From positions 10,218,501-10,282,500 of the forward strand of contig CM052360.1 in NCBI GenBank assembly GCA_028551475.1: DNA of 64,000 nt, read 5' to 3'. Both the position numbers and the translations under genes were made by a program. Below, in pieces: positions 12,895 to 25,050 of the stretch (its first letter is position 1; each line of letters begins with the position of its first letter). The DNA comes from Casuarina equisetifolia. Taxonomy: Eukaryota > Streptophyta > Magnoliopsida > Fagales > Casuarinaceae. A model generated the notes under the pieces. The model was not told where the DNA came from. It did not search any database and saw only the letters and a program-made list of their open reading frames with translations.

Positions 12895-14921
12895 CAGCAT
12901 GAGGCGACGAAGCTGTGAAATAAAACACGAAGTTGCAGAGGCATGTACTGATAATTCACCCAAGCAACTATAGGCCAGAACTGCAAGCCACAAGCGTCAG
13001 AGCATTAGTGCTGCCAATTGAATGAACAATCATGGATGTCAAACAATGAAAGATAGCTCATTGGTACCTTCCACGCTGTCAACTGAACAGAGGGGTAGTC
13101 CTTTCGAACTTTGTTCTTCACTAAACCCCATGGTCTCCCTGCAATACCAGACTACAGCTTCAATTCCTTAATACCAGACTTAAACTCTCTATCATGGTGT
13201 TCTTAGCATTCAGTGGCATTTTTTTTTTGAAATGCCAAAACTTGGCCACACCCCTTTTTGATGGAAAGGAAACTTTCAATTGGCTGAGGATTAAATGGCA
13301 GAAGAAAAATTAGGTGTCAAATATCAAATCAGACTCTTTTCCCGTCATAAATGGCTTCTCTTTGTTTTAGAAGGTAAGCTTTTGCTTAGAAAAGTGAGTA
13401 GCAAAATTCTCCCTACTAGTGCTCGGGAAGCCTTTTAGTTCTATTCCATGATGAAGATAGGTTTTAGCTAGTGCACTTGGGTCTCTTCACCTGTGCCCAT
13501 AAATCCCTCTCCCCACTGAAAATTGCTAACAGAGTATAGTTGTGTTTTATGACTAATCCTGCTTGAAGGTAGAACTATGCATGTTCTTTACTTCTGGTTT
13601 CTAAAATGTAAAGAAAGAGTTCAGAACAGCTTGCTATTCAGAGTTAACAAATTGACAGATATCCATCCATCATCTTTAATGACAGTAAAACTCAACTGAT
13701 TAACCAAGAAAGTATGGATTTAAAATCAAACAAGCCAAAACCGGACACACATGATGGAAGTAATCTGATTAAATTCAACAGAAGAAATTAATGGATTCCA
13801 TGTCTGACATGGACATATCACGCAAGGAGATAACATGACTGATTCACACACCTTCAACTACCAAGCCATAGTACATCATGAAGAAAAGATTGTTCCATGG
13901 AGAGGAAGTCAACTGTTCCAGTAACACCTAATAATAGAACACTCCATCCATTAGTTCTGGATCAAAAACTTCATCTGGACTAGACTAGTGAAAAAAGCTC
14001 AGTTCTATAACCCAAAATTGCTAGAATTATGCATAATTCTGTAAGTCAGCCTCAAAGAACATGATCTGAAGAGTAAGAATCACCTTCTTAGCAACAGTTG
14101 TGTTGCCCTTCTTCCCCTTGAAAATTTTATCCATCAGCTTGTGGAGGAAATGACCAAAAGGCCCTGCATATGCGAATCCATAGAACTGGAAAGCAATTTA
14201 AAGTTTTCAATTAGGAAAAGGGCAACTAAAACCACAAAGGAAGAACTACCAAACAATGTCTGCTGAGGAAAACTGGCAAGTATTAGAGACGTCATATTTG
14301 AAAGTCTTGGATGGTTTGAATGATTAAAAGCAATGGATTTGCTCAACCAAGCGTAAGTGCTTGATACAATACTTCGATAGACACGATTGAATCAATTCAC
14401 GGAAAGTAAAACAACATCAAAACAGAGTGCAACTTGCTATTTCTGATTTTCTCCCCTCCACTTTCAGCAACTAGAGGGATGAAAGCTCGGTCGAACCAAA
14501 ACATTAGCTTCCCAATAAATGAAAGACTGTTGTCAAAGTTAGCATACCATGACAAGAAGTAATCTTCTTAACTGGAGCTTCTTGATCCCAGAAATCTTTT
14601 GGGCAGCTACATCACTACATCCAGCCAAAACGCCAGACGTAATTGCCTGTAATACAAAAATTTAAACCACAAAACAAATGAAAATGCGTAATGTAAAAAC
14701 TGCATTTAAATTGAAAAACACGCACGATTCAGTCATTAACAAAAGGAAAAGTGTTGAAAAATAAAAATGAAATTTTCGTAGAAAGTATGTTGATTAACAA
14801 AGCGAGAAAGAGAAAGTAACGATGGGTATTGATGAAGAACGAAAGAAACCTTGGTTCTAAGAGGGTGGAGTTGGAGCTGCAGGAGGTATTTCCCCCAGGC
14901 CTCGCTGACAGTGTCAGACAT
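12895..14921 (-). CDS. PMP22: PMP22/Mpv17-type peroxisomal membrane protein
   Basis: Exons on the minus strand, all with GT-AG borders and matching phases: 14850-14921, 14548-14646, 14084-14185, 13852-13927, 13068-13138 and 12895-12980. They code 168 residues. The protein starts MSDTVSEAWGKYLLQLQLHP, then has AGCSDVAAQKISGIKKLQLRR, the block YGFAYAGPFGHFLHKLMDK, SSPWNNLFFMMYYGL, RPWGLVKNKVRKDYPSVQLTAW and the signature FWPIVAWVNYQYMPLQLRV. This is the order seen in the Mpv17/PMP22 family of small four-helix peroxisomal and mitochondrial membrane proteins; the plant PMP22 is about 190 aa. The last exon (some 7-25 residues) is not settled: 12792-12813 gives a short tail restoring the family Trp, and an acceptor near 12538 is an alternative. 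Neither gives the usual ending. The protein is thought to sit in the peroxisome membrane and help small-solute permeability. Confidence 0.9.
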
Positions 14922-15049
14922 GGTGTGGGATCAACCTCACAAGTCAAGCTGAACCAGCTCTTAGTCTGTGACTCTTGCAGGCAAATGGGTTTAAAGGAAG
15001 AGAGAGCAAGAGAGGGAAAGGAAAGGGTTGACTGAACACAGAGGAGGAA

Positions 15050-17990
15050 AGGAGAATCATGTAGAGCAAGACGACTCAGGGGTAGGTGGCGAAGTTAGAA
15101 GTTGAACCCACAAAAAAATTAAATAAACGAAAAAGAAGACATCATATGGAAACCAAGTCCAACTGTGGTTGTTAGAACATATGCTGACATTTTCAACATC
15201 AATCCATAATATTTTCAATCTTTAAATATCAAAAATAAAATATATCCTTAGATCATGGAATCTAAGACAAACTAATAGCTAATCTTCATTAGAAAATATA
15301 AATTTATTCAGATGTCAACTCTATTAGGGTAGGAGTGGGTCAAAAAATTGGCTCAATCTGTTCTTATGTCATCCATAAGTACTTTTTAATATACTCGAAG
15401 AGTTTTTTTGTACCAGGGGATCATGAAAATTGGTTAGATAGTGAAAATTACTCTGAACCGCTCTTTAAAGAAAGAACAAATGGACAACGTACAGAAAAAA
15501 AATGAGACAAAATAATCCAGGAAAAAGACATTGCCAAACCTGGATGCAACATGTAAGGAATCTATTCCAACCCTTATGGCCCACGATTTCATCACAGCCG
15601 GGGGTTGTTCGATCTTTGTAGGTGGTTCCTGGAAACTTGAGTTTCTGAAGTGAGAAAAATATGCTGCTTGACCAGACTCCAAAGGGTTTAAATCACATGG
15701 TCCTGTAATAAACAAACCAGAATTATTGGACAGAGTACTGAAAGCAAAAGCTATTAAATTAATCATTTTTGACTGAATTTTTATAATGCACCAGGAACTG
15801 GTCTAACTATCTGAACTAGTGAAGCATCCGGGAAGTCTCCTCTACAGTTCCCGGCCACTGGAACCAAATTACATCGTCTACACGTGGGTATCAAAGTCTC
15901 AAGGAATCTTCCCGTCTGTCTTTCCGTAGTGTCTTTTTTTATTTTTCAATCAACTGGGAAAGGACCTATAATCACCTTAAGTCAGTTCATGAGTGTTAGA
16001 TATAATGATACATAAGCAAAGATGAAGATCGATCACGAAAAGGTTATACTAGAAACCACCGGACACGAATAATACTCCTATATCTAATTAAAGGTTGACA
16101 CGGTGGGGACAGATTCTTGCAATCTCTACGCCAAAAAAGGGCTACCAAAAGTTGAAGGAGTGAAGGAGACGTTCGAAAAAGGTGATCAGAAGGAAGAGAA
16201 ATGGTTTATTTTTACATAAGAATCAAGTATTCCATGTACACAAAACTGCAAAGGAATCAATGTGGAAAACGCATACTCAATCGAGGGCCAGAACTGCTTA
16301 GAGTGGCGGCACTGTCAGTGGTATGGTGAGTGGCGCCAAGGTTTGGAAATAAGCACTACCACAAACCGGTAATGGGGGGAGGCGAGACAGTGTAGTGGGC
16401 CAAGAGATTGGAATGATGCGTCACAAAGTGGGAGTTGTAATGCTCTGTATAGTGGCGGGGCGGTGGTCTGCTGTAAATCCATCAAATTGAAGGCTAGTTG
16501 TGATGACCACGATTAGACGGAGCCAAAGGAGTAGGAGGTCTGGGTGGAGAGCAACGACACGTGGGGCGGTGGAGAGACAGAACATTGAGTTGGATTAGGG
16601 AGAACTCGGGTGGTGGAAAAGTTTGATTCTGCTGAGTGGCCGGGAATGTAAGTGGGTTAAGGCGGAAAGTCTCGGCCTTATGGAGCGAAGGCTGCAGGTG
16701 GGGAAGGGTTGCGATATCATGGGCACTGAGGTCCAAATGGGCCTGAGGTAAATGAAGATCTTGTTTGTTTAGGGGTTGTATTCATGAAGATCTTTTTAAT
16801 GAGAAAAAGTTAATATTATAGTAAGTATCAATGTTTAGACTTCAAGTGAAACATAATTTCACTAGGAGATTGAGTCTTCATGAGAAGTATTTTCTCATGA
16901 TAAGGATGATGGAGCATTTTGAAATCTAGTATATGACTCATATTGCCAATAGACTACTATAATATGCTCTATATATATGAAAGTAATTATTTTTATTACA
17001 AGATGATTTTAAGGGAGGAAATAAATTTTTTAATATAAAATTAAAATTTTTAATTTCCAGTGAAGTATCTTTTCATTCATGGACTAAGTCCTCATAGAAG
17101 TGTTTTCCACCCTTACAACAAAGAAGTGCATTGAAATATGGTATGCATTTTAAATTCTCAATATATTGGCATATTATGCATCTTATATGTAGATGTATTC
17201 CTCTATTTTATGAGTCAATGTCAAGAGTGGAAATAAGCTTTTTAACAGAAAAAAAGAGGACAATGGGAAAATTGGTAGAAGAGGAGGATGAAGATAGAAT
17301 TTTTCTATTCCTCCCGAGCACTTGTGGAGGAAGTGAGGCATCTTATTGAAGTAGATAAAAATCTTCAAAAAAGGAGAGGAAGGATAGCTTTTCTCCCTTG
17401 AATCTATAGAATAATTTTGGTTCGGCTTGGGTTGCAAGTTCTTAAGCATTCCTTGCTTGTAAATAGTGTGTTCATTTTAACAATAAAAGCTACATTTTCC
17501 TCACTGTTGAAATAAGATGAAAAATAAAGGTTAGGAAATCTTTGAAATTATTTTAACATATACCTTCGGTGATCATATCAAAATTTTTCATTCTTATCAA
17601 ATCAACCTAATTAATAAAATGGTAGCGCTCGAAATCAAAAGACTCAAATGTGGGAGTTGCTATCTCAATTGGCCGTCATTCTCCTGCATGTCCCTCGCTT
17701 CAATCTTACATCGAGTTTCAAGCTTTAACAAGATGTTGGACTTGGAATCTCTATATCCTACCTTATTCTATCTCATGGTATAAAAAGTGAAACTCGATAT
17801 ATGCACGTTCCAAGGCCGCAGAAGCCAGAAATGACGGACCCAAAAAGATTCTGAAGTATTATAATTGTCACAACGTATATGGGTAATTGCAATGGTAAAC
17901 AAAAAGAAAAGCATGATTTTCAAAATTAAAAAAACTTGTACATAATGATACTCCCACAATTCAGACCCCAATCCACGGGAATGCACAAAA
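15050..17990. other. Intergenic DNA, no supported gene
   Basis: This is the upstream side of the PMP22 gene followed by AT-rich spacer. A 110-codon frame at 15434-15766 (-) has a protein-like middle (GQAAYFSHFRNSSFQEP) but no family I recognise. The block 16280-16740 is richer in G+C with proline-rich frames that look fortuitous. Confidence 0.4.
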
Positions 17991-18047
17991 CACAAATGAA
18001 GGAAGCATCGGCGACTTGGTTGACTATATCTTCTATTGAACTGGGAG

Positions 18048-19141
18048 TCATCTAAACATGAATTGAATTTTAGGAGGGCCGCTCCAACCTAGTGCATTTA
18101 AAAGGAAAAACGTCAGCCTCTAAACATAGTAATAACAATCTGGGTAGGTTACCATACTACCTTTGGATGGGTCCAAGCCTCTGTGTTTGAGCTCAGCATA
18201 CTCCTGGCAAAGGGCACATGGTCCACAGCAGAAGTGTACGCAGCAATCACAACAAGGTTCATTTGGCAACCCAATTTTCGATCGTAATTTCTCTCTGTAG
18301 ATGCAGCCGAGAAGCCAGTGAACTTGGAACGCCATCAACACCCCATAAACGCATCCTTGCCAGCAGCATGCTATGCAAAATGGCACAAACCAGAAATAGA
18401 AGCTCAAATTACATCTCGAATGAAAGTACATGTACTCCTAAATCCTTCCGAATTTGTCTCATTTATGGTTCATAGGCTAGATTGGAAATGGTTATCGAAT
18501 CCAACTATGAAGGCCGGTAACAACAAATCGATTCATCATTTGCAAATCTACCCATTGTGGGAGTCCTAGCTAACATAATTATCTACAACTCTTGAAAATC
18601 AATTATCCGGGTTGGCATTTTTCCACTAATATCCTACAAATAGTAACAGTAGTATTATTAAGTCTTTGATATTAGAAAAACATGTTGTCTAGAAAATGAG
18701 AGATTTGGCTTAGAGTAAGATGTTTAGTCTCTTTTGCATTGGGGTCAGATTGGGGCTTTTGGTGCATCAGTACTTTTCGTAGTCTAACGAAATGAATTAA
18801 TCAGTTGGAGAAATAGGAAACGTCTAATTGTGTATTCTTAGTTGTGGGGGAAATTTCAACCGCCCATTTGTACTTACAGCTTTTTCCTTCATCTACAACC
18901 TCTGCAATTCGGCCAAATGTGACGCATGGGAGACAGCATGTTATGCAACCTGCACAAGACTAGTCATTTTACAGGTTGAAACTTTCAATTATATAAGAAT
19001 GACAATATTATAGACTAGATTTTATATTTAGGGCATGATGCTTGAGAAAGCAAGAGAGCACTTACATGTACTTTTGTCCCCAACACACCCACAAAGGCCG
19101 TTGGACCACTTGGGCTGATGAGAGAGACCAAAAAATTTCAT
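18048..19141 (-). CDS. PCR: PCR/PLAC8 family membrane protein, intact copy 1 (132 aa)
   Basis: Four exons on the minus strand: 19066-19141, 18878-18949, 18161-18370 and 18048-18088, with GT-AG borders and phases that join without a break. The protein has a hydrophilic start ([19 protein letters not shown]), the Cys motif [22 protein letters not shown], a hydrophobic Cys-rich stretch ([22 protein letters not shown]), then [10 protein letters not shown], a second Cys cluster ([26 protein letters not shown]) and a short tail. These are the marks of the PLAC8/plant cadmium resistance family: small plasma-membrane proteins tied to Cd, Zn and Ca transport and, in relatives, to cell number. The family motif CCxxxxCPC reads CCITCCLPC here, with Leu for the third-block Cys. 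It is the leftmost of four copies in a minus-strand cluster. The metal role is known for the family, not shown for this gene. Confidence 0.88.
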
Positions 19142-19208
19142 AGCTGAATGTCGAAGAGATTAAACAGATTGGAAGTGCTGTTTGTGAGAATACTAACTAA
19201 GACTCATC

Positions 19209-19216
19209 TATTTATA
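19209..19216 (-). promoter_or_regulatory. TATA box of PCR copy 1
   Basis: TATAAATA reads on the minus strand about 70 bp upstream of the start codon at 19141, a normal distance for a plant core promoter. Confidence 0.65.
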
Positions 19217-19755
19217 CTTCCCTTTATCCACGTTCATGTTAGACATTCCCTTTAAGAAACTCCTTCAGATAAATTATAAGTATGTTGCATATATCCCTTC
19301 CCAAGGACTTGATCCCTGTCACATCGAACAACGCAAAGCCTGCAAATAAATGTCGTTTTGTGTATATGGCGTACCAAAATCCTCCGAGCAGAGGTCCTCA
19401 GAGAAGAAGATACGAAAATACCTAAAACATAATGCGGACTGCCGTCCGCTAAAATAGTATCGGTATTAGTGTGAGCATTGACATCATCGTTTCTAGATAA
19501 GCCGTCCCACAAGCCTTATTAAACCCACAATAATGAGCAAAGATGAGAAGAAAATAAAGAACGGAGAGTATACACATAAATATGTACTAATACTTCACCT
19601 AAACATGCAACGTTCATACATACCAAACCGACAATAACATCCGTGAGAAACTTATGCAATACTGTCTTACATATTCATAGAGTTTCATACATCACAAGAC
19701 AAAGGTTGCTGCTTCTTTGCTTCATACTGGGCATATCTTCCTCTGGTCGGTGAGA

Positions 19756-20154
19756 TCATTTTTCTTCTTCTTCTGACACCTGTCCACCACCTTCTCCAGA
19801 GGAGGACCTCACCAGTGCGATGCTAAAGTCTTTGAGGGTTGGATAAGGATAGCTAATAGAATGGCTGGCTCAAGAATTGCAGTGGTTACTGTAGTATAGG
19901 TCATGCTTATTTCTTGCTGATGCTATTTGCGTATTCTCCTCACTGCCGCTCTAGTATTTAGTGAAAGCTGAGTGGTGAACATAGTTGACAATCTTACGAT
20001 GATCCAGCAGAACAATTTGGCTTGCTTGTGATTGACTGCGATACACCGTGAGAGGCAGAATATGTTTTGCTCCCCCAGTGTTTACGTGAACTGCTTGAAG
20101 AGCAATTTCACTCACAGATGGCTTATTAAAAATACTGGGGCAAAGTTTGCCCAA
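19756..20154 (-). other. Coding-like stretches, unidentified
   Basis: Two minus-strand frames look protein-like. One, at 19756-19870, reads SYPYPTLKDFSIALVRSSSG and ends in an acidic tail EEEEK. The other, at 19951-20154, contains FNKPSVSEIALQAVHVNTGG. I recognise neither. They could be exons of a decayed gene upstream of PCR copy 1, but no start, promoter or convincing splice junction joins them. Confidence 0.25.
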
Positions 20155-20406
20155 ATTTGTTCTTTAACCTTTCACGAGAACATAGCATGTAGCATGGTTG
20201 AAGAAGGAGGGCCGTAGCGATTAAAGATGGTGAGTTATAACTTAGAATTGGAAAACGGTGGTGGGAGATTGCTGGAAATTAAAGTTAAAGGTTTCGGATT
20301 TGTGAGAAGCTTTATATATACAATTGCGTGATGAATTTGATAATTGTACAAGAATTTATAGAAGGAAAATTTGATACAATTTGTTTTAGGATTAGTGGAA
20401 CAATTA

Positions 20407-21270
20407 TGTTAAAGGGTATGATTGTCATTACAATTAAGGGTCTCTATAGAATTGTGGAATCAAGAAATATCTTCTAGATGTATTGGGTTTTCTTGGTAGT
20501 ATCAAATTAGGATTTTTATCTTTTTGTATAAATAAATTTTTCTAGTAGTATTCGATTAAGATTCCTTTAAGGTTTCTTTATAAATAGTAGAAGTATAGAG
20601 AAACCTAGTGGGTGAGTTGAGAGAATCCCTAAATGGGGCTAATTGTTAGAGAGGGCCCCTCTTATGGATTCTAGTTGATGAGAGAATTCATGAGATACTT
20701 GTTTGAGGAGAGGAGACTATAGGGGACATAAGACATTATGATGTTTCGAACCTTTTAAATTTATTATGTTTGGGTGTGTGCATTTTTATATTTATGTATT
20801 TAATTTCTATGTGGATGATGCGACTTGATTGAATTCCCCCAACAAGATCTATTGAAGTGCTAGGTTGGATCCCAACAAGTGGCATGGTGAGCATGGACCA
20901 TTGAAGATCAGGACCATGAATGATGGATCGAATGTAATGAATGCAATTGAAGAACTAGATAGAAGTTTTAAGGTGAGATTTTCTCTTTCCCTTAATCCAA
21001 TTTGATTTTGGATGATATTGATGTAGATTGACAAGAATATGTTGTTGGAGTTGGGATTAAGGTCTGCAAAGTACAAATCTATGTCTTTCTATCTAGATCT
21101 GAGCATTTATAAATTCAATTGAAGAATTTTGTGAAGAACATGATGTTTTGGACATGATCAATATTTTTTGAGGTTGTTGGAATAGACTCCAAGTAGAGTC
21201 ACATCTAGGGAGTAATGTTCTTTCTCTTATGGTGCAGGAATGTTGCACTAATATTACTCCACAAAGAAAA
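20407..21270 (+). mobile_element. LTR retrotransposon fossil: 5' LTR and start of internal region
   Basis: A block opening TGTT at 20407 and closing AACA near 20876 (about 470 bp) has the TG...CA outline of an LTR, with a TATAAATAG box near 20580. Directly after it, about 20879-20892 resembles a degenerate initiator-tRNA-Met primer-binding site (TGGTATCAGAGC type). About 380 bp of internal sequence follows, then the foldback element. The element is broken and truncated; no matching 3' LTR is seen. It is old, judging by the decayed primer site. Confidence 0.45.
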
Positions 21271-22414
21271 AATTGTTAGGTTTAGAGTAAATTAGTAAGG
21301 GTAAATATGTAACTACTATGTTTATATTGTGGGTAGTTTGTAGGGTTTCCTAGTCCTATTCAGTTTAGGTTTTCTTGGTACTATAAAAGAAAACACTATG
21401 GTAAAACCTAGTAATGAGGTTGGAGAGATTAAAGTGAGAGATAAAGAGAAAACAAGGTTTTTCGTATACATTGTAACTCTCCTCATCATAGGAAAGAATT
21501 GCTCCTTAGACTAGGGATTTAGGAATTATCCCAAACCTTATAATTCTTGTGTGTTCTTTTTTTTATTAATATTCTATTTGTGTGTATAGTGAGATCTTGA
21601 GAGATTCTGTGAGTTTAAGATTTACGGGTTTGTTTTTAACAAACTTTGAATACTAGCTTCAATTTTGTAAAGAGTACTAACTTTTTGCCCTTTTGCAAGT
21701 ATAAGAGAACCTCTACTGAGTTTCTATTTATCTCTATCAAAACAATTATCATATCCATCATCATCAAGGACACTAATAGAAATCAAGTTGAAACAAATCT
21801 CAGAAATATGTATGACATTATTCAGTACTAGCTTACATTTAACACCGGTCTTCAAGACTAGTGCTGAAAAATGTTATACATGTTCTTGAGATTTGTTTCA
21901 ACTTGATTTCTATTGGTGTCCTTGATAATGAAGGATATGATAATTACTTTGGTAAAAGTAAATGAAAACTTAGTAAAGGTTTTCTCATACTTGCAGAAGG
22001 GTAGAAAGTTAGTACTCTTTACAAGACAAGCTAGTATTTAGAGTTTGTTAAACAAACTCGTGAATCTTAAATTCATAAAATCTCTCAAAATCTTACCGCA
22101 CACATAAAGAAAATATTAATCAAGAAAGAATACACAGGAATTACAAGATTTGGGATAATCCCTTGTTCCTAACGTAAGAAGCAATTCTTCACTATGATGA
22201 GGAGGGTTATAGTGTTTATAAAAAATTTCTATTTTTTCTCTATCTCACACTAATATCTCCAATCTTATAACTAGGTTTTTCTATAGTGTTTCCTTTTATA
22301 TTAGCATTAAGGAAACCAAAACTGAATAGGATTGAGAAACCCTACAAATTACCCACAACATAAATGTAGTAGTTACATGTTTACCCTTACTAATTTACAC
22401 CAAACCTAACAATT
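21271..22414. mobile_element. Large foldback inverted repeat (about 1.14 kb)
   Basis: The left end reads AATTGTTAGGTTTAGAGTAA and the right end is its near complement (TTTACACCAAACCTAACAATT). Similarity continues inward along both arms (about 560 bp each, roughly 85% by eye), with the centre near 21840. Frames on the two strands mirror each other. The arms contain a TATAAAAG-type box and could be two head-to-head LTRs, or the arms of a foldback DNA element. There is no coding capacity. Confidence 0.8.
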
Positions 22415-23415
22415 TGTCACTATTTCTTCATGTCTCTATTGCGATGGTCACAATCACAAAAGGAAGACGGTGGTAGCTACGTATCGAGCTTTTTGCAATT
22501 TCTTTGCTAAGATAAGGTGTAACGGGATGAAGTAGGTGGACTGGAAGATTCCAATCCACCCAAGTCTGTTGTTTTTTCCTCTTCCTCCCTATGATTAATC
22601 TAAGCAAGTAATCAATATTCAACTACGGAGGAAGTTACAGAGAGCCCTCCTCTGTAATACAAAACGCTCCCTCTTGCCGTCCTCAACAGAATGCGTTTTC
22701 CTCCTGATCATCCCAGCACTACACACATTATTTAGATAACATCTCACGATGATGCTTTAACTCCATTGCCCACTGTTGTTGCTCTTCCTACGTGGTCTTG
22801 AAATCATGCTTCACAGCTACAGAGCCCGTGCATGGTCAATGAACCCTCCACGTCACTTCCTGACTTTTCCCCCAGGTGCATCAGAGACATTTTTACCTCT
22901 TAATTTTAATAGATGCCACAGCTTTCTTTTACTTGTTTTATTTTACCCTTCAAGTTTTCTTTTTGATATAAGACTTTTCTAATAGTTATAGGATTTTTTG
23001 TTTCTTTAGTTTGGCTTTCTTAAAGTTGTACTTATTAAACCTGTGTTGTGACACTTATCGGGCTTAATTTTCATTAATGCCAAGATTTAAAAGATTAGGA
23101 ATAGATCTCTCAAGGAATCTAGTTGATTATTCCAAGTTAATTTGTAATACTGATTATAATTGGCAGATTGGTTTTTATGAGTGTATGAAATTACACTAAA
23201 ACTTTTAATATTTTATTCGAGATGTTAATAGTCCATATACAATGAGGGACAATCACACCAATCTAGCAGAAATCATATTGATGTAAAATTACCATCAAAA
23301 TATGTTAATGCTATTTGAATTATCAAATTGTAGCGACAAAGCCAGAGCATAATTTGAAACTAGCACCAAGGTATACGTGCATCACATGATCATTATCTTC
23401 TGGCAAAGGATGAGT

Positions 23416-24431
23416 TCATTGGTATATTGATGGAGGCAATTGTGGAGGTGGAGGAGCAGTTGGCGGGCCAATCCAACCTGAAACGCAAGAAAACAACGTT
23501 AAACTACAATAATGATGAAATACGATGATCATTGAAGCAAGTTGGTGTCAGTTATTTACAAACCTTTAGAGGGGTCGAAGCCTCTATTTTTTAGCTCCGC
23601 ACGCTCTTGACACAGAGCGCATGGTTCACAGCAGAAGTGTACACAGCAATCTTTGCAAGAATCCCCCTCTATTCCGAATTTCTTTCTTAATTTCTCTCTA
23701 TAGACGCAGGAAAGTAGCCAATGACAATTGCACAGCATCAGGAACCCGTAGGCGCAGCCTTGATTGAAGCAAGCTATGCAAAAGAAGAAAAAGTGATGAC
23801 AAGGTCCAAGTTGAAATGTGAATATAATCATATCTAGATGCCATCTGTTCAGAAACTTCTTCCACATAAAGATCAGATTCTCCTCTTATAAATTTGGGCA
23901 AGCTGCTATATTGCGGGTACGATTTCAGTAATAGCCAACAGCTTATTTCGTTAAAACTAAATTTAAACAGCAACAACGCGAGGCCCACGACATGTTTGCG
24001 GGCATTTGTTGCCTTTTTCATGACCATCAAATGTAACACATTTGCTACAAAGAAGTCTTTTAAGTTTCAAGGAAACTCTTCGGTTTCCATATATGTGTGG
24101 TGTAAATCATTCTGGATGGTCTAATAGTGTAGTTACACTTACAGCTTCGGCCTTCATCCACAATCTCAGCATTTTGGCCAAAGGTGATGCACGGGAGAAA
24201 GCATGTTATGCAACCTGCACCACAGTGACTTCATTAGTTTGAGTTTCAATGCTCTCACAAGAGAATGTCGATGTTCTATATCCTACACACAATCTTAAAA
24301 GCAATATCTGCGGGACGGGTGGAGGCAGAGGGGCTGACAGGGAGATTACACTTACATGTACCGGTGTCCTGTCCACACTCACAGAGGCCATAGGACCATT
24401 CGGACCGCTGGACACCATAATCGATATTCAT
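23416..24431 (-). CDS. PCR: PCR/PLAC8 family membrane protein, intact copy 2 (139 aa)
   Basis: Four exons on the minus strand: 24356-24431, 24143-24214, 23564-23773 and 23416-23477; phases match throughout. The first three exons are exactly the lengths of copy 1 (76, 72 and 210 nt). The protein runs [20 protein letters not shown], then the Cys motif [20 protein letters not shown], a hydrophobic stretch ([20 protein letters not shown]), [11 protein letters not shown], a second Cys cluster ([22 protein letters not shown]) and a proline-rich tail ([13 protein letters not shown]). An upstream in-frame ATG at 24539 exists but lies before the TATA box, so the ATG at 24431 is preferred. As in copy 1, the CPC part of the family motif is LPC. 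It is expected to be a plasma-membrane protein of divalent metal handling, by family knowledge. Confidence 0.88.
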
Positions 24432-24494
24432 AGTTCCCGAGTGCCTTGTGCAACTGCAAGCTTCCAGTCGTGGACTACCTAATACTTTCCCTCC

Positions 24495-24502
24495 ATTTAT
24501 AT
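24495..24502 (-). promoter_or_regulatory. TATA box of PCR copy 2
   Basis: ATATAAAT reads on the minus strand about 65 bp before the start codon. The duplicate at 30858-30864 has the changed form TATACAT. Confidence 0.6.
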
Positions 24503-24700
24503 GTGGTTTGATGTCTCTGACAATATCGCCTAGAAGCATAATAATGGATTACCATATATCTTAAAAACATGGTTAAATTTCTCGTTTGGAAATTTCTACG
24601 CAACCTCGGAACTTTCGCTTAGGACACAGAAAAAGATAAGGGTTATTTCAAAGAGAAGAAAACAATGAAGTAACAACCATACGAATGTCAAGTTCTTGCA

Positions 24701-25050
24701 TGATTATTTACTCTTCTCATCCTTCTCGCTAAGGATATATCCTGGAAGCATTATCTTAAAAACATAGTTAGACTTTCGTGTTTGGAATTTTCTTGTACAC
24801 AATATGAGCGGGCGGCAAGCGTTGCTCATTTAAAACTTGCACTCATTTCATGCCGGCTCCGTTGTAGATCGACGGTTTCGTCTTTGCGTGGTTATTAACT
24901 TTTCTCATCCTTTTTGCTAAGTAGGATTGACTTATACCTTAAAAACATAGGTCGACTTTTGTTTTGGTACTTTTCTGTACACAAAATGGGTGGGCGACAA
25001 GTGTCACTCATTTGAAACTTCACTAATCTCATGCCGGCTCGGTCACACAT
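24701..25050. repeat. About 188-bp tandem repeat upstream of PCR copy 2
   Basis: Two head-to-tail units start near 24701 and 24889. Each holds TTCTCATCCTT..GCTAAG, then TTAAAAACATAG, then GTACACAA..ATG.G.GGGCG and CTCATGCCGGCTC-like strings. A partial third unit lies nearer the gene (about 24541-24640). Related strings are present upstream of the pseudogene copy (31051-31480). The units lie 0.3-0.6 kb upstream of the gene and may be old promoter duplications. Confidence 0.7.

Noticed and set aside
16494-16736. Proline-rich minus-strand frame
   Set aside because: Low-complexity composition and no start context or homologue I can name.
21646-21831. Open frame inside the foldback element
   Set aside because: It lies in one arm of the inverted repeat and reflects AT-rich repeat sequence, not a gene.
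24539-24539. Upstream in-frame ATG for PCR copy 2
   Set aside because: It lies upstream of the TATA box at 24495-24502, so it should not be in the transcript.
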